Shown piece by piece: positions 32,973-42,098 of a DNA stretch of 64,000 bases; position 1 is the stretch's first letter; each line of letters starts with the position of its first letter. Location of the stretch: assembly GCF_003610455.1 (NCBI RefSeq), contig NZ_RAQK01000001.1, positions 1,302,001 through 1,366,000 of the forward strand. The letters are read 5' to 3'. The translations under genes were made by a program, and so were the position numbers. The stretch comes from Sulfitobacter guttiformis (GTDB lineage: Bacteria > Pseudomonadota > Alphaproteobacteria > Rhodobacterales > Rhodobacteraceae). The notes beneath the pieces are model-generated. The model saw nothing but the letters and a program-made list of their open reading frames with translations. It made no database searches and was not told the origin of the DNA.

Positions 32973-33156
32973 AATGTATTCTCCATTTCCGGACGCTTCG
33001 TTTTGCGTCGTTTCGTTGAAGATACAATGCAAACAGGTCCTGTTTCGTTCCGGATTATTGGCAAAAGAACGTTTGGAACTTATGCGCCGCTTGATAGTTT
33101 CAGGCGATCTCAAATCATGCTGGACCCCTGCCGGAACTGCGCCTACGCTGGCGAAG

Positions 33157-34104
33157 ATGTTGCGTTACACCCTCAAACGATTGCTCTCTCTCGGGATCAG
33201 CCTTGCCATTGCATCGCTGGTGATTTTTGCCGTAATCGAAGTGGCCCCGGGAGATCCGGCATCGTTTATGCTCGGGATGAACGCACAGCCTGAAACGCTG
33301 GCAGCACTGCGCGCCGAACTGGGCCTCGATACCCCAAGGCCCGAGCGTTACGTCAACTGGGTTGCCGGCATGCTTACAGGGGACTTCGGGACTTCCTATA
33401 CCTACCGCACACCGGTGTCCGATATGGTTGCCCAACGCCTTTGGGTGTCACTGCCGCTAGCGGTCTTTGCGCTAGCCCTTTCGACGCTGATCGCGTTTCC
33501 CGCCGGCGTCTACGCAGCGGCGCGGCGGGGGCGGGGGGGCGATGTAGGCGTGATGGGCGCGACCCAGCTGGGCGTGGCGGTGCCAAACTTTTGGTTCGCG
33601 ATGATGCTCGTTCTGCTATTTTCGATTAATTTACGCTGGTTCCCGGCGGGTGGGTTTGCCGGCTGGGACAAAGGTATTTTGACTGGTCTACACTCCCTCA
33701 CCCTACCGGCAATCGCGCTGGCACTGCCACAGGCCGCGATCCTTGCGCGGGTCATGCGCTCGTCGCTTCTTGATGTGTTGGGTGAGGATTTCATGCGCAC
33801 CGCCCGTGCAAAAGGGTTGTCGGAGTGGCAAGCACTACGCCGCCATGGCCTGCGGAATGCGATGATCCCCGTTCTGACAATAATCGGACTACAATTCTCG
33901 TTTCTTCTCGCAGGTGGAATCATCATTGAACAGGTTTTCTATCTGCCCGGACTTGGCCGGCTGATATTCCAGTCAATCTCTGCCCGCGATCTAATCGTGG
34001 TAGAGAGTGTCACCATGTTGCTCGTATTCGCCGTGATATTTGTGAATTTTTGTGTGGATCTGGCGTATGCTGCGGTTGATCCCCGCCTAAGGTCGCGGAC
34101 ATGA
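33157..34104 (+). CDS. Peptide ABC transporter permease DppB-type
   Basis: 315 aa. Six helices and the permease motif EWQALRRHGLRNAMIPVLT identify a DppB/OppB-type subunit. The N-terminus MLRYTLKRLLSLGISLAIAS and VAPGDPASFMLG are typical. The start at 33157 is the last ATG before this conserved N-terminus; the in-frame sequence further upstream is antisense to the HdeA-like gene and is not coding. It opens a run of tightly linked genes: its stop overlaps the start of the dppC-like gene by 4 bases. Confidence 0.92.
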   Translation: MLRYTLKRLLSLGISLAIASLVIFAVIEVAPGDPASFMLGMNAQPETLAALRAELGLDTPRPERYVNWVAGMLTGDFGTSYTYRTPVSDMVAQRLWVSLPLAVFALALSTLIAFPAGVYAAARRGRGGDVGVMGATQLGVAVPNFWFAMMLVLLFSINLRWFPAGGFAGWDKGILTGLHSLTLPAIALALPQAAILARVMRSSLLDVLGEDFMRTARAKGLSEWQALRRHGLRNAMIPVLTIIGLQFSFLLAGGIIIEQVFYLPGLGRLIFQSISARDLIVVESVTMLLVFAVIFVNFCVDLAYAAVDPRLRSRT

Positions 34105-34916
34105 ACCGCAATCTTGTCGTGGGCACCCTTCTGTCAGCGGTCTTCATCCTCGCTGCAATCACTTCATTCTTCTGGACGCCGTTCGATCATGCAGCGCTGA
34201 GCATCCCCACGCGCCTGCAATCGCCAAATAGCACCCACTTGTTAGGGACGGACCACTTTGGCCGCGACATTTTGAGTCTGGTCATGGTAGGCGCACGCAC
34301 GTCGATTGCGGTAGCACTGGTTGCCGTAGGCATCGGTATGGCGCTTGGCATCCCTCTCGGGCTCTGGGCTGCGGCACGTCGGGGCAGCCTGATCGACGAG
34401 GTAATCATGCGCGGCAACGATCTGGTATTTGCCTTCCCCAGTCTTGTCATCGCGATCCTCATCACTGCTGTCTTTGGTGCAGGCGCTATCAATGCGATCA
34501 TTGCTATCGGTATCTTTAACATCCCCGTCTTTGCACGCATCACACGCGGCGCCGCCCTAAGCCTGTGGGAGCGTGAATTTATCCTTGCCGCACGCGTGTC
34601 CGGAAAGTCCGGCCTGCGCATTTCGATTGAGCATATTCTGCCAAACATCACCAACCTGCTGATTGTACAGACAACTATCCAGTTCAGCCTTGGAATTCTG
34701 GCCGAAGCGGCGCTCAGCTATGTCGGACTTGGCGCACAGCCACCTACACCCTCATGGGGCCGCATGCTGGCCGATGCGCAAACCATGGTCAGCCTCGCAC
34801 CGCACATGGCGCTTATACCCGGTTTTGCCATCATTCTCACCGTGCTGGGGCTCAATCTTATGGGCGATGGTTTGCGCGATATTCTCGACCCCCGGCTACG
34901 CAGGCACCGCGTATGA
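34101..34916 (+). CDS. Peptide ABC transporter permease DppC-type
   Basis: 271 aa with six helices. LLGTDHFGRDILSLVMVGARTS near the N-terminus and the EAA loop EREFILAARVSGKS are hallmarks of DppC/OppC permeases. It pairs with the DppB-type subunit. It overlaps that gene by 4 bases at the front and the fused ATPase gene by 4 bases at the end (ATGA), so the whole unit is translationally coupled. Substrate specificity rests with the binding protein, probably the one at 29400. Confidence 0.92.
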   Translation: MNRNLVVGTLLSAVFILAAITSFFWTPFDHAALSIPTRLQSPNSTHLLGTDHFGRDILSLVMVGARTSIAVALVAVGIGMALGIPLGLWAAARRGSLIDEVIMRGNDLVFAFPSLVIAILITAVFGAGAINAIIAIGIFNIPVFARITRGAALSLWEREFILAARVSGKSGLRISIEHILPNITNLLIVQTTIQFSLGILAEAALSYVGLGAQPPTPSWGRMLADAQTMVSLAPHMALIPGFAIILTVLGLNLMGDGLRDILDPRLRRHRV

Positions 34917-36511
34917 CACTGCTGTCGCTGCAAGATCTTGATCTGTCGATCCATAGTTTCGGCATCCTTAAAGGGGTGACTTTCGACATCGCGGAAGGCG
35001 AGATTGTCGCCGTAACCGGCGAAAGCGGCTCCGGAAAATCAATGACAGCACTTGCCGCGATGCAGCTTTTACCTCTGGGAGCGTACACAAAAGGCAGGAT
35101 CATGTTGGGTGAAACCGACCTGACCCGCCTGAGCGAACGCGACCTGTGCAAAATACGCGGCAACGATATCGGAATGGTGTTCCAAGAGCCCATGACGGCC
35201 CTGAACCCGGTCAAAACCATCGGGGAGCAAGTCGCCGAGACGATCCTCATTCACAAGAGCACCTCAAAGGCCGAGGCCATGGCTGATGCTGCGCGGACCC
35301 TGACCCGTGTGGGCCTGCCCCAAGACCGCTTTCCCCTGTCGCGCTTTCCGCACGAGTTGTCGGGCGGCCAACGCCAGCGGGTGGTCATCGCGATGGCCAT
35401 CGCCCTGCGGCCCCGTCTGCTGATCGCGGACGAACCGACAACCGCGCTCGATGTGACCACCCAAGCGCAAATTCTGGATCTGCTGAAAACTCTTGTCCGT
35501 GAGGACGGTATGGGGCTGATGATGATCACTCACGACCTTGCCGTTGTGGCAGATATGGCCGACCGCATCATCGTCATGCGAAACGGCGAGATCGTCGAAC
35601 AGGGCGCGACGCAGTCCTTGCTCGCCAATATGCGGCATCCTTACACGCGCATGCTTTTCGCCGCATCGTCGCATCAGGTACGCTTGCCCCCCTCACCAGC
35701 CGACCGGCCACTGCTGCAGGTCACAAACGTCAGCCGTGACTACCGGACCCCGCGCAAAACCCTATTTGGCAAACCTGGCAAGTTCCGGGCCGTCAAAAAC
35801 GTGAGCTTTTCTCTCGGCCATGGGGAGCGGTTGGGGTTGGTTGGCGAAAGTGGTTGTGGCAAATCGACTCTCACCCGCGCCCTTCTTGGGCTTGAGCAGG
35901 TGCAAGAGGGTACGATTATGCTGGGCGGAGAGCCCGTATATGCAGGCAACAAGCCTAATCTTGCGGTGCGCCGCCGCATGCAGGTGGTCTTTCAGGATCC
36001 CTATGGCAGCTTCAATCCTCGCCACCGTGTTGCCCGACAGATCACGGAGCCTTATTATCTGTTAGACACTCCCCCCACCGGCGCTGCACGGCAGAAGGCT
36101 GTTGACGAAGCACTGATCGCGGTCGGTCTCACCCCAGCAGACGCGCATAAGTACATCCACGAATTTTCAGGTGGACAACGACAACGTATCGCGATTGCCC
36201 GCGCTCTCATCATACGCCCTGACCTGATCGTATTCGACGAAGCGGTCAGCGCGCTGGATGTCTCGGTCCGCGCACAGATCCTCGATCTGCTGGTGGAGCT
36301 TTGTAATGCCTATTCGCTCAGCTATCTGTTTATCTCCCATGACCTAAGCGTTGTCCGCACCATAACCGATCGCGTCCTGGTAATGAAAAGCGGCGAGATC
36401 GTCGAGCAGGGGGCGACCGAGCAGGTCTTTTCCAATCCGCAGCATCCCTACACGAAATCCCTCATCGACGCGGCCCCTGTGCTGCCCGAGATTAAAGGCG
36501 TTCATCCATGA
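34913..36511 (+). CDS. Fused peptide ABC transporter ATPase (DppD-DppF)
   Basis: 532 aa with two ABC modules. Module one has Walker A GESGSGKS, signature LSGGQRQRV and Walker B LLIADEPTTALD; module two has GESGCGKS, FSGGQRQRI and LIVFDEAVSALD. The Walker B of module two ends in Glu-Ala, with the catalytic glutamate kept. Separate DppD and DppF chains of about 330 aa each are the norm; the fusion removes most linker sequence. It powers the two permeases encoded just upstream and overlaps the next gene by 4 bases. Confidence 0.93.
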   Translation: MTLLSLQDLDLSIHSFGILKGVTFDIAEGEIVAVTGESGSGKSMTALAAMQLLPLGAYTKGRIMLGETDLTRLSERDLCKIRGNDIGMVFQEPMTALNPVKTIGEQVAETILIHKSTSKAEAMADAARTLTRVGLPQDRFPLSRFPHELSGGQRQRVVIAMAIALRPRLLIADEPTTALDVTTQAQILDLLKTLVREDGMGLMMITHDLAVVADMADRIIVMRNGEIVEQGATQSLLANMRHPYTRMLFAASSHQVRLPPSPADRPLLQVTNVSRDYRTPRKTLFGKPGKFRAVKNVSFSLGHGERLGLVGESGCGKSTLTRALLGLEQVQEGTIMLGGEPVYAGNKPNLAVRRRMQVVFQDPYGSFNPRHRVARQITEPYYLLDTPPTGAARQKAVDEALIAVGLTPADAHKYIHEFSGGQRQRIAIARALIIRPDLIVFDEAVSALDVSVRAQILDLLVELCNAYSLSYLFISHDLSVVRTITDRVLVMKSGEIVEQGATEQVFSNPQHPYTKSLIDAAPVLPEIKGVHP

Positions 36512-37503
36512 AACCCGGCCCCACCAATAGCATGAGCGATGTAGGCGGCCTGCGCGTCGGTAATGCCCAAGATACCTCCCTCAAATCCGGTACAACAGTG
36601 GTAGTGGGAGATGCGCCGTTCGTGACCTCTGTGGCCGTCATGGGCGGCGCACCCGGCACGCGCGAGACGGACCTTTTAGCACCTGATAAATCCGTGGCGG
36701 CAGTGGATGCTCTGGTGCTTTCGGGCGGTTCTGCATACGGCCTTGATGCCTGCTCGGGCGTAATGGACGGATTGCGCAGCGATGGTCGCGGCTTTCGCGT
36801 TGGTCCAGCCCAAATTCCGCTCGTGCCGGGTGCGATCCTTTTTGATCTGCTAAATGGAGGCGATAAAGGCTGGAGTGACAATCCCTACCGCGCATTGGGT
36901 CTTATGGCCTACAAAAACGCGACAGAAGCATTCGAGATTGGCAGTGTCGGCGCAGGCACAGGCGCGTTGACAGCGATGTTAAAGGGCGGCCTTGGCACTG
37001 CATCACTGGTTTTACCGGACGGCAGCACGGTCGCAGCCCTTGTCGCGGCCAATCCGGTCGGCGCAGTAACCACACCCGGGGATCGCCATTTCTACGCAGC
37101 CCCTTTCGAGATGGCCGGCGAATTTGGCGGGCTCGGCCCCGATCCGGCAAGCGGTTTGGGCCTCAGCCGCGAAAGCCGGAAAATGGCCGCTTTATCGCCG
37201 CGCACAAACACCACCATAGCAATCGTCGCTACCAACGCGGCCCTGACAAAAGCTGAATGTCACCGTATTGCGACCGCAGCACATGACGGCATCGCACGCG
37301 CGTGTGTCCCTGCCCACACGCCGAACGACGGTGATCTAGTATTTGCGCTTACTACCGGCGCATTGCCCGCGGCAGATGTATTGTTGACCGGTCATGCGGC
37401 AGCCTTGTGCCTGTCACGGGCCATCGCCCGCGCTGTTTATGCCGCCACCCCGGCCGACACTGACATCATGCCATGCTGGAGGACTGCCAATGCCGATGTT
37501 TGA
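36508..37503 (+). CDS. P1 family aminopeptidase (DmpA/BapA-type)
   Basis: 331 aa. DVGGLRVGNA and LSGGSAYGLDACSGVM at the N-terminal half and RTNTTIAIVATNAALT (about 232-247) are the P1 family landmarks. The chain is expected to self-cleave before a Thr in the NTT motif (235 or 236), which then serves as N-terminal nucleophile. Relatives include L-aminopeptidase D-esterase DmpA and beta-peptidyl aminopeptidases that attack beta-amino acid peptides. It overlaps the transporter ATPase gene, so its substrate is probably what the transporter brings in. Confidence 0.88.
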   Translation: MKPGPTNSMSDVGGLRVGNAQDTSLKSGTTVVVGDAPFVTSVAVMGGAPGTRETDLLAPDKSVAAVDALVLSGGSAYGLDACSGVMDGLRSDGRGFRVGPAQIPLVPGAILFDLLNGGDKGWSDNPYRALGLMAYKNATEAFEIGSVGAGTGALTAMLKGGLGTASLVLPDGSTVAALVAANPVGAVTTPGDRHFYAAPFEMAGEFGGLGPDPASGLGLSRESRKMAALSPRTNTTIAIVATNAALTKAECHRIATAAHDGIARACVPAHTPNDGDLVFALTTGALPAADVLLTGHAAALCLSRAIARAVYAATPADTDIMPCWRTANADV

Positions 37504-38290
37504 GCGCAAATCAATCACGCTGCACTATGAGTTGTCCGGCAAAGGCCCGCCACTTCTGCTCATCGCGGGCATGATGAGTGACAGTGCCAGTTGGGCACCA
37601 ATCGTGCCTTTACTCGAACCGCATTTCACCCTCATTCGACCCGATAACCGCACGACAGGCCGCACTGTGCCATGGAATGCACCAGCATCGGTTGATCTTT
37701 TTGCCGAAGATTGCGCGGCGCTTCTGGAGCATCTTGATGCGGAGCCTGCGCATGTTCTGGGTCACTCTCTGGGCGGGATGATCGGGATGCGCTTGGCATG
37801 TGCCTATCCTGCGCGTGTAAGAACCCTTACCCTCGCAGCCGCCGCTCCCTTGCGGCTTGAGCGGAACGTGGCGCTGTTCAAAACCCTTCTGGCAATCCGC
37901 CAAAGCGATGCTGCACCCGATGTCTGGCTGAATGCCCTGTTTCCGTGGCTGTTTTCGCCAGCACTTTATGACTTGGACGGTGCTGTAGCGCAGGCCGCGA
38001 TGATCTCCCTTTCGTATCCCCACGCACAAACCAGTGCCGCCATGGCGCACCAGATTGCAGCGCTTGATGGCTATGCCCCTGATGCTGTCGCGGACCTGCC
38101 CTGCCCTGCGCAAGCATTACTCGCGGCGGATGATCTTTTATTGCCGGCGGCGCTCGCTCAGGCGACCTTGGGGGATATGCCCGTTCACATCACTGCGAAT
38201 GCGGGCCACTCTATTCATTGGGACGCACCCGATGCCGTCGCAAACAACCTGCGTCAATTCATTGCCCTGCAAGAGGAGAAAGCGACGTGA
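37490..38290 (+). CDS. Alpha/beta hydrolase
   Basis: 266 aa. The nucleophile elbow is GHSLGG (Ser93) and the catalytic histidine is in NAGHSIHWD near residue 241. The usual acid lies in LLAADDLLL. The sequence LLIAGMMSDSASWAP forms the oxyanion-hole strand. The ATG follows GGAGGA at good distance and overlaps the P1 peptidase gene by 14 bases. Its substrate is unknown; in this operon an ester or amide from imported peptide-like compounds is likely. Confidence 0.88.
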   Translation: MPMFERKSITLHYELSGKGPPLLLIAGMMSDSASWAPIVPLLEPHFTLIRPDNRTTGRTVPWNAPASVDLFAEDCAALLEHLDAEPAHVLGHSLGGMIGMRLACAYPARVRTLTLAAAAPLRLERNVALFKTLLAIRQSDAAPDVWLNALFPWLFSPALYDLDGAVAQAAMISLSYPHAQTSAAMAHQIAALDGYAPDAVADLPCPAQALLAADDLLLPAALAQATLGDMPVHITANAGHSIHWDAPDAVANNLRQFIALQEEKAT

Positions 38291-39663
38291 AAACCGACCT
38301 CTACGGCCTGCCAGTGACTTGCCAAAATCCGAGCACATGCACCGCAATCAATGACTTCATCCACGGCTTCTTAAGCTACCAGCCCAAAGCCACGAATATC
38401 CTCGGCGCTGCCGATGCCGATCCTGATTGCGCTCTTGCCAATGCCTACGCCGCATTGCTGTGGATGTTCCTCGAAGCACCTCTCGCGCCGGAAAAAGCGG
38501 CCCCCTATATCGCCCGCGCCAATGCCGCACGTGGTGGCATTACCGCGCGTGAGGGGGACATTATTGATGCTGCCACCGCATGGACAAAAGGGGATGTGCC
38601 AAGGCTGCTGGAGATTTGTGACCATATAACCACCGAGCATCCCCGCGACATGGCGATCCTGAAACTTGCACAATATCACCTATTCAACCAAGGCGATGCC
38701 ACAGGAATGCTCCGAATGGCGCTCAAAGCGCTGCCAGAGGCTGCGGATATCGCATATTCGCACGGTATGATCGCATTCGGTTACGAGCAGTGCCACCTTA
38801 TCAGTCGCGCCGAGCAAGCCGCACGACACGCCATGGCCCTGCAACACGACGAGGCGTGGGCCCATCATGCCATCGCCCACGTTATGCTCACCGAAGGGCG
38901 CGTGGCCGAAGGTGCCGCATTTATGGAAAGTGTGGCAAGCACGTGGGATGGCCTCAACAGCTTTATGCGCAGCCACAACTGGTGGCATCTTGCATTGTTC
39001 TACATCAGTCTGGGGCGGCATGATGACGTGCGCCGTGCTTATGACACGCATGTATGGGGTTTAGCCAAGGATTACAGTCAGGATCAGGTGGGTGCGGCCT
39101 CTCTGCTGGCTCGGATGGAGTTTGCGGGTGTCGAAGTCGGAGACCGGTGGGCGGACGTGGCCGGACACATCGCAGCGCGAGGCGGCGATACTGTTAATCC
39201 GTTCCTGTCATTGCAGTACCTGTACGCCCTAGCCCGCACTGGAAGACCCGAGGCTTCTACGATGATGCAGGCCATTACACGGCGCTCCAACGATAGCACC
39301 GCGCACGACCATATTGCATGGCGCGATGTTGCACTGCCCGCAGCCAAAGGGATCATGGCCCACGCGTGTGCGGACTGGAGTACAGCAATTACTCAAATGG
39401 CCCGCGCCCTGCCGCGAATGGCCGAATGCGGTGGCAGCCATGCCCAGCGCGACCTGTTCGAGCAAATCCATCTCGATGCGCTTGTCAAAGACGGTCGCGC
39501 ATCCTCCGCGCAGCAGGTGTTGGAGATGCGCCGGACGTATGATCCGGATGGTGTGCCGCTGAACCTGTTATTGGGGGATGTCTATGAGAAGACCGGCCTG
39601 CCTGCACTCGCCGAAGAGGCCCGTGGTCGCGCAAAATCCACACTGTCATCATTGCACAACTGA
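38287..39663 (+). CDS. TTC38-like tetratricopeptide repeat protein
   Basis: 458 aa from a GTG that overlaps the previous stop (GTGA) and follows GAGGAG. The whole chain is helical, with TPR-type pairs such as AYSHGMIAFGYEQCHLISRAEQAARHAMAL (about 160-188) and the conserved HNWWHLALFYISLGRHDDV. This motif set is that of TTC38-family proteins, whose role is not established. It is the last gene in the transporter operon. It could be a regulator or scaffold for the peptidases, which is inference only. Confidence 0.82.
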   Translation: MKTDLYGLPVTCQNPSTCTAINDFIHGFLSYQPKATNILGAADADPDCALANAYAALLWMFLEAPLAPEKAAPYIARANAARGGITAREGDIIDAATAWTKGDVPRLLEICDHITTEHPRDMAILKLAQYHLFNQGDATGMLRMALKALPEAADIAYSHGMIAFGYEQCHLISRAEQAARHAMALQHDEAWAHHAIAHVMLTEGRVAEGAAFMESVASTWDGLNSFMRSHNWWHLALFYISLGRHDDVRRAYDTHVWGLAKDYSQDQVGAASLLARMEFAGVEVGDRWADVAGHIAARGGDTVNPFLSLQYLYALARTGRPEASTMMQAITRRSNDSTAHDHIAWRDVALPAAKGIMAHACADWSTAITQMARALPRMAECGGSHAQRDLFEQIHLDALVKDGRASSAQQVLEMRRTYDPDGVPLNLLLGDVYEKTGLPALAEEARGRAKSTLSSLHN

Positions 39664-39729
39664 TTTCATTGCAGCATGCCTCATCGCTCGCTACGCTCAA
39701 GCAAATGTTAAGTTAGATAGGCCAGATTC

Positions 39730-40317
39730 ATGAACAAAGAATGGTATTATGCACTCGAAGGCACCTCCCATGGGCCTGTCAGCCAAGCAGATTTCGAGCA
39801 GCTCGTAGCGGCGGGTACCGTGCGCAGCGATACACTCGTCTGGCAGGAAGGTATGGAAGACTGGCTTCCTTATGCCCGGGCGGGTAGCGTCGGAGCGGCC
39901 CCCTTACCGCCACGGGCACCGATGGGCGAAGGCCAGGATCCTGCCCGCAGTGACGCCAACACATTTGTTGGCGCGCTTAAGGACGGATTTGCCCGCTATG
40001 TGGATTTCAAAACCCGCTCTACGCGCTCTCAATATTGGTGGTTCACACTATGGTCGGTTATCTTCAGCATCGCGACAGCAATCATTGATACAACCATCGG
40101 CATGGGTGACACGGGCCCAACAGGTCTACTGGCATCTTTGGCGATGTTTCTGCCTTCTATAGCAGTAGCAATCAGGCGGCTTCACGACATCGGGCGCACA
40201 GGTTGGTGGATACTGCTTATCGTGATCCCACTCATCGGCTGGATCGTTCTGATCGTATTTTACTGTACCAAGACCGAAGAGCAGCCCAATCAGTGGGGGC
40301 CGGTGCCGCAACGCTAA
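39730..40317 (+). CDS. GYF-2/DUF805 membrane protein
   Basis: 195 aa. The first 55 residues (EWYYALEGTSHGPVSQADFEQLV, with VWQEGMEDWLPY) form a GYF_2 domain. A Pro-rich linker leads to a DUF805 region with FKTRSTRSQYWWFTLWSVIFSI, about four membrane helices and RRLHDIGRTGWW, the DUF805 signature. DUF805 proteins are inner-membrane proteins of unknown role. The GYF_2 domain may bind proline-rich partners. No operon partner is evident; 66 bases separate it from the TPR gene. Confidence 0.85.
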   Translation: MNKEWYYALEGTSHGPVSQADFEQLVAAGTVRSDTLVWQEGMEDWLPYARAGSVGAAPLPPRAPMGEGQDPARSDANTFVGALKDGFARYVDFKTRSTRSQYWWFTLWSVIFSIATAIIDTTIGMGDTGPTGLLASLAMFLPSIAVAIRRLHDIGRTGWWILLIVIPLIGWIVLIVFYCTKTEEQPNQWGPVPQR

Positions 40318-40361
40318 AGCTTCTGTCAGGCGCCCCCGACCCGGAGGCGCCTGCACCGCAA

Positions 40362-41057
40362 TTAGGCGCGCGGGCCGATTGCCACTTCCAATTCCGCAAT
40401 CCCCTCAACGCCGCCAGTGATCACATCACCCTCAACGATTGCGGCAACACCGGCAGGGGTGCCTGTCATCACGATATCCCCGGGGGCAAGAGTGATACTT
40501 TGGCTGAGGGTCGCGATATGATCCGAGACCGACCAGATCAAATCTGCGATATCGGCATCCTGCCGCACAACACCATTCACGGCGAGCCAGATCCGCCCGT
40601 TTGTCAGGCTAGGTACATCGGCGATGGGTTTGATTGCAGCAATGGGCGCAGAAAGGTCAAACGCTTTGCCCCAATCCCACGGACGGCGCGTTTCTTTCGC
40701 TTCTGCCTGCAAATCGCGGCGGGTCAGATCGATCCCGACCGAAGCTCCCCAAATGTGATCAGGCACATCACGCGCTGCAATGTTCGCGCCACCTTTGCCA
40801 ATGGCGATCACCAACTCGATCTCGTGGTGCAAATCCTCTGTCAGCGGAGGATATGGAATAGTCAGTGGCGTATCGCAGGCCGCGTCTGACGGTTTGGTGA
40901 AAAAGAAAGGCGGTTCGCGGTCAGGATCATTACCCATCTCGCGTGCGTGGGCCTCATAATTGCGGCCAACGCAAAAAATACGCCGCACTGGAAAGCGCTC
41001 ATCGGTGCCTTGAACGGCAAGGCTGGCTTGGGGCGGGGCGGGAAAAACAAACGCCAT
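40362..41057 (-). CDS. Fumarylacetoacetate hydrolase (FAH) family protein
   Basis: 231 aa. Metal ligands Glu79 and Glu81 in LHHEIELV and Asp110 in VGIDLTRRD are present, as is TPAGVA near the end. The N-terminus FCVGRNYEAHAREMG is the usual FAH-domain opening. The subgroup covers acylpyruvases, 2-keto-hydratases and related C-C hydrolases. The gene stands alone on the minus strand, so a pathway cannot be inferred from neighbours. Confidence 0.87.
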   Translation of the reverse strand: MAFVFPAPPQASLAVQGTDERFPVRRIFCVGRNYEAHAREMGNDPDREPPFFFTKPSDAACDTPLTIPYPPLTEDLHHEIELVIAIGKGGANIAARDVPDHIWGASVGIDLTRRDLQAEAKETRRPWDWGKAFDLSAPIAAIKPIADVPSLTNGRIWLAVNGVVRQDADIADLIWSVSDHIATLSQSITLAPGDIVMTGTPAGVAAIVEGDVITGGVEGIAELEVAIGPRA

Positions 41058-41137
41058 ATATCGAACCTCTGGGATGCTGGATTGTTAGCCCCGACTAGAC
41101 CCAAGAGCGGTCAAATTGTCCAGAGCTGCGGACGGCG

Positions 41138-41956
41138 TTAATCGCCCAGCTTTGCGTGCACCTCATCAAGGTCGATCTCGCCAATCGGCATCTTGTTAGC
41201 CGGGTTTTCAAAATCATATTTGAACAGGTTGAAATCACGTTTGTAGATTTCATAAATCAGATGCATCGACAGATCGTCAAAGTAATCCTCGACAGGGTGC
41301 GCGCGTTTTGGGCCGTGCCCTTCGCTCTCGTTGAAACGAGGGATCGTCGCAAGGTCGACCGCATGTGGTGTCTGTACCGCGTCGAGCACATCACGCATGC
41401 CATCATTAAATGTCTCGGTCCAGACGATTTTATCGTAGTTTCCCCCATTCACGATAAACGTACTGACATGCCCCGCCTGACCCGACCAATGAATATCGGG
41501 GTCCATAGGGCGCCGCCAGCGGATGGTGTCGCGGGCAAACAGCAAAAAGCGCCGGAAGCTCGCAATCTGGTCGAACTCCTGTTTCCCGTCATCACCGCCC
41601 ACGTCAATCCCGTATTTCTGTGTCAAAAGTGGTACTAAATTACCACGGTACCGCTTACCGTTACGTTGGATCCCGCAAATTTTGTCGAAAAACGAACTCA
41701 GAATTCTGGTGTAAGGATTACGTACGCAAGTGAAGGCATAGGAACTGTGGGATTGAACATTTCGCGCAATAGGCTCCTGACTGTTCTCCAGTGCCCATTT
41801 ATGCAAACCGCCCGTCGCGTCATGTATATCACCGTCAAAAAACACGCCATGATCGGAATAATACATAATTTGCCCGATTGTGGAGCATGCACATTTCGGC
41901 ACCACACGGTACACAACGCTCTCGCTCTCGGTCATCCAGGTTCCGGGAAAACCCAT
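41138..41956 (-). CDS. Sulfotransferase family protein
   Basis: 272 aa. The PAPS-binding 5'-phosphosulfate loop VVPKCACSTIG (18-28) and the 3'-phosphate motif CVRNPYTRILSSFFDK (77-92) match the Sulfotransfer_2 family, which sulfates carbohydrate or polysaccharide acceptors. AGGAG lies at a good distance from the ATG. It is divergent from a GT14-type glycosyltransferase gene 142 bases away, suggesting both work on one surface glycan. Both genes carry no signal peptide, so they are cytoplasmic or peripheral. Confidence 0.82.
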   Translation of the reverse strand: MGFPGTWMTESESVVYRVVPKCACSTIGQIMYYSDHGVFFDGDIHDATGGLHKWALENSQEPIARNVQSHSSYAFTCVRNPYTRILSSFFDKICGIQRNGKRYRGNLVPLLTQKYGIDVGGDDGKQEFDQIASFRRFLLFARDTIRWRRPMDPDIHWSGQAGHVSTFIVNGGNYDKIVWTETFNDGMRDVLDAVQTPHAVDLATIPRFNESEGHGPKRAHPVEDYFDDLSMHLIYEIYKRDFNLFKYDFENPANKMPIGEIDLDEVHAKLGD

Positions 41957-42098
41957 GGTATATCACTCCTGCTCAGAACACTTTGCCGTCTCTTGGGACC
42001 GCTTTAAACAACAAAAGCAAATTATTGCTGTTTATTCAATGAGTGTTCACCATTAACTAGGTAAACAATCGAGTATAAAAATGGTTCATTGTTGCTGA

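Noticed and set aside
33047..33051. EcfG-type GGAAC upstream of the HdeA-like gene
   Set aside because: The nearest GTT is 12 bases away, outside the 16-17 base spacing.
32542..33156. Long in-frame extension ahead of the DppB-type permease
   Set aside because: It is antisense to the HdeA-like gene, and the conserved permease N-terminus starts at 33157.
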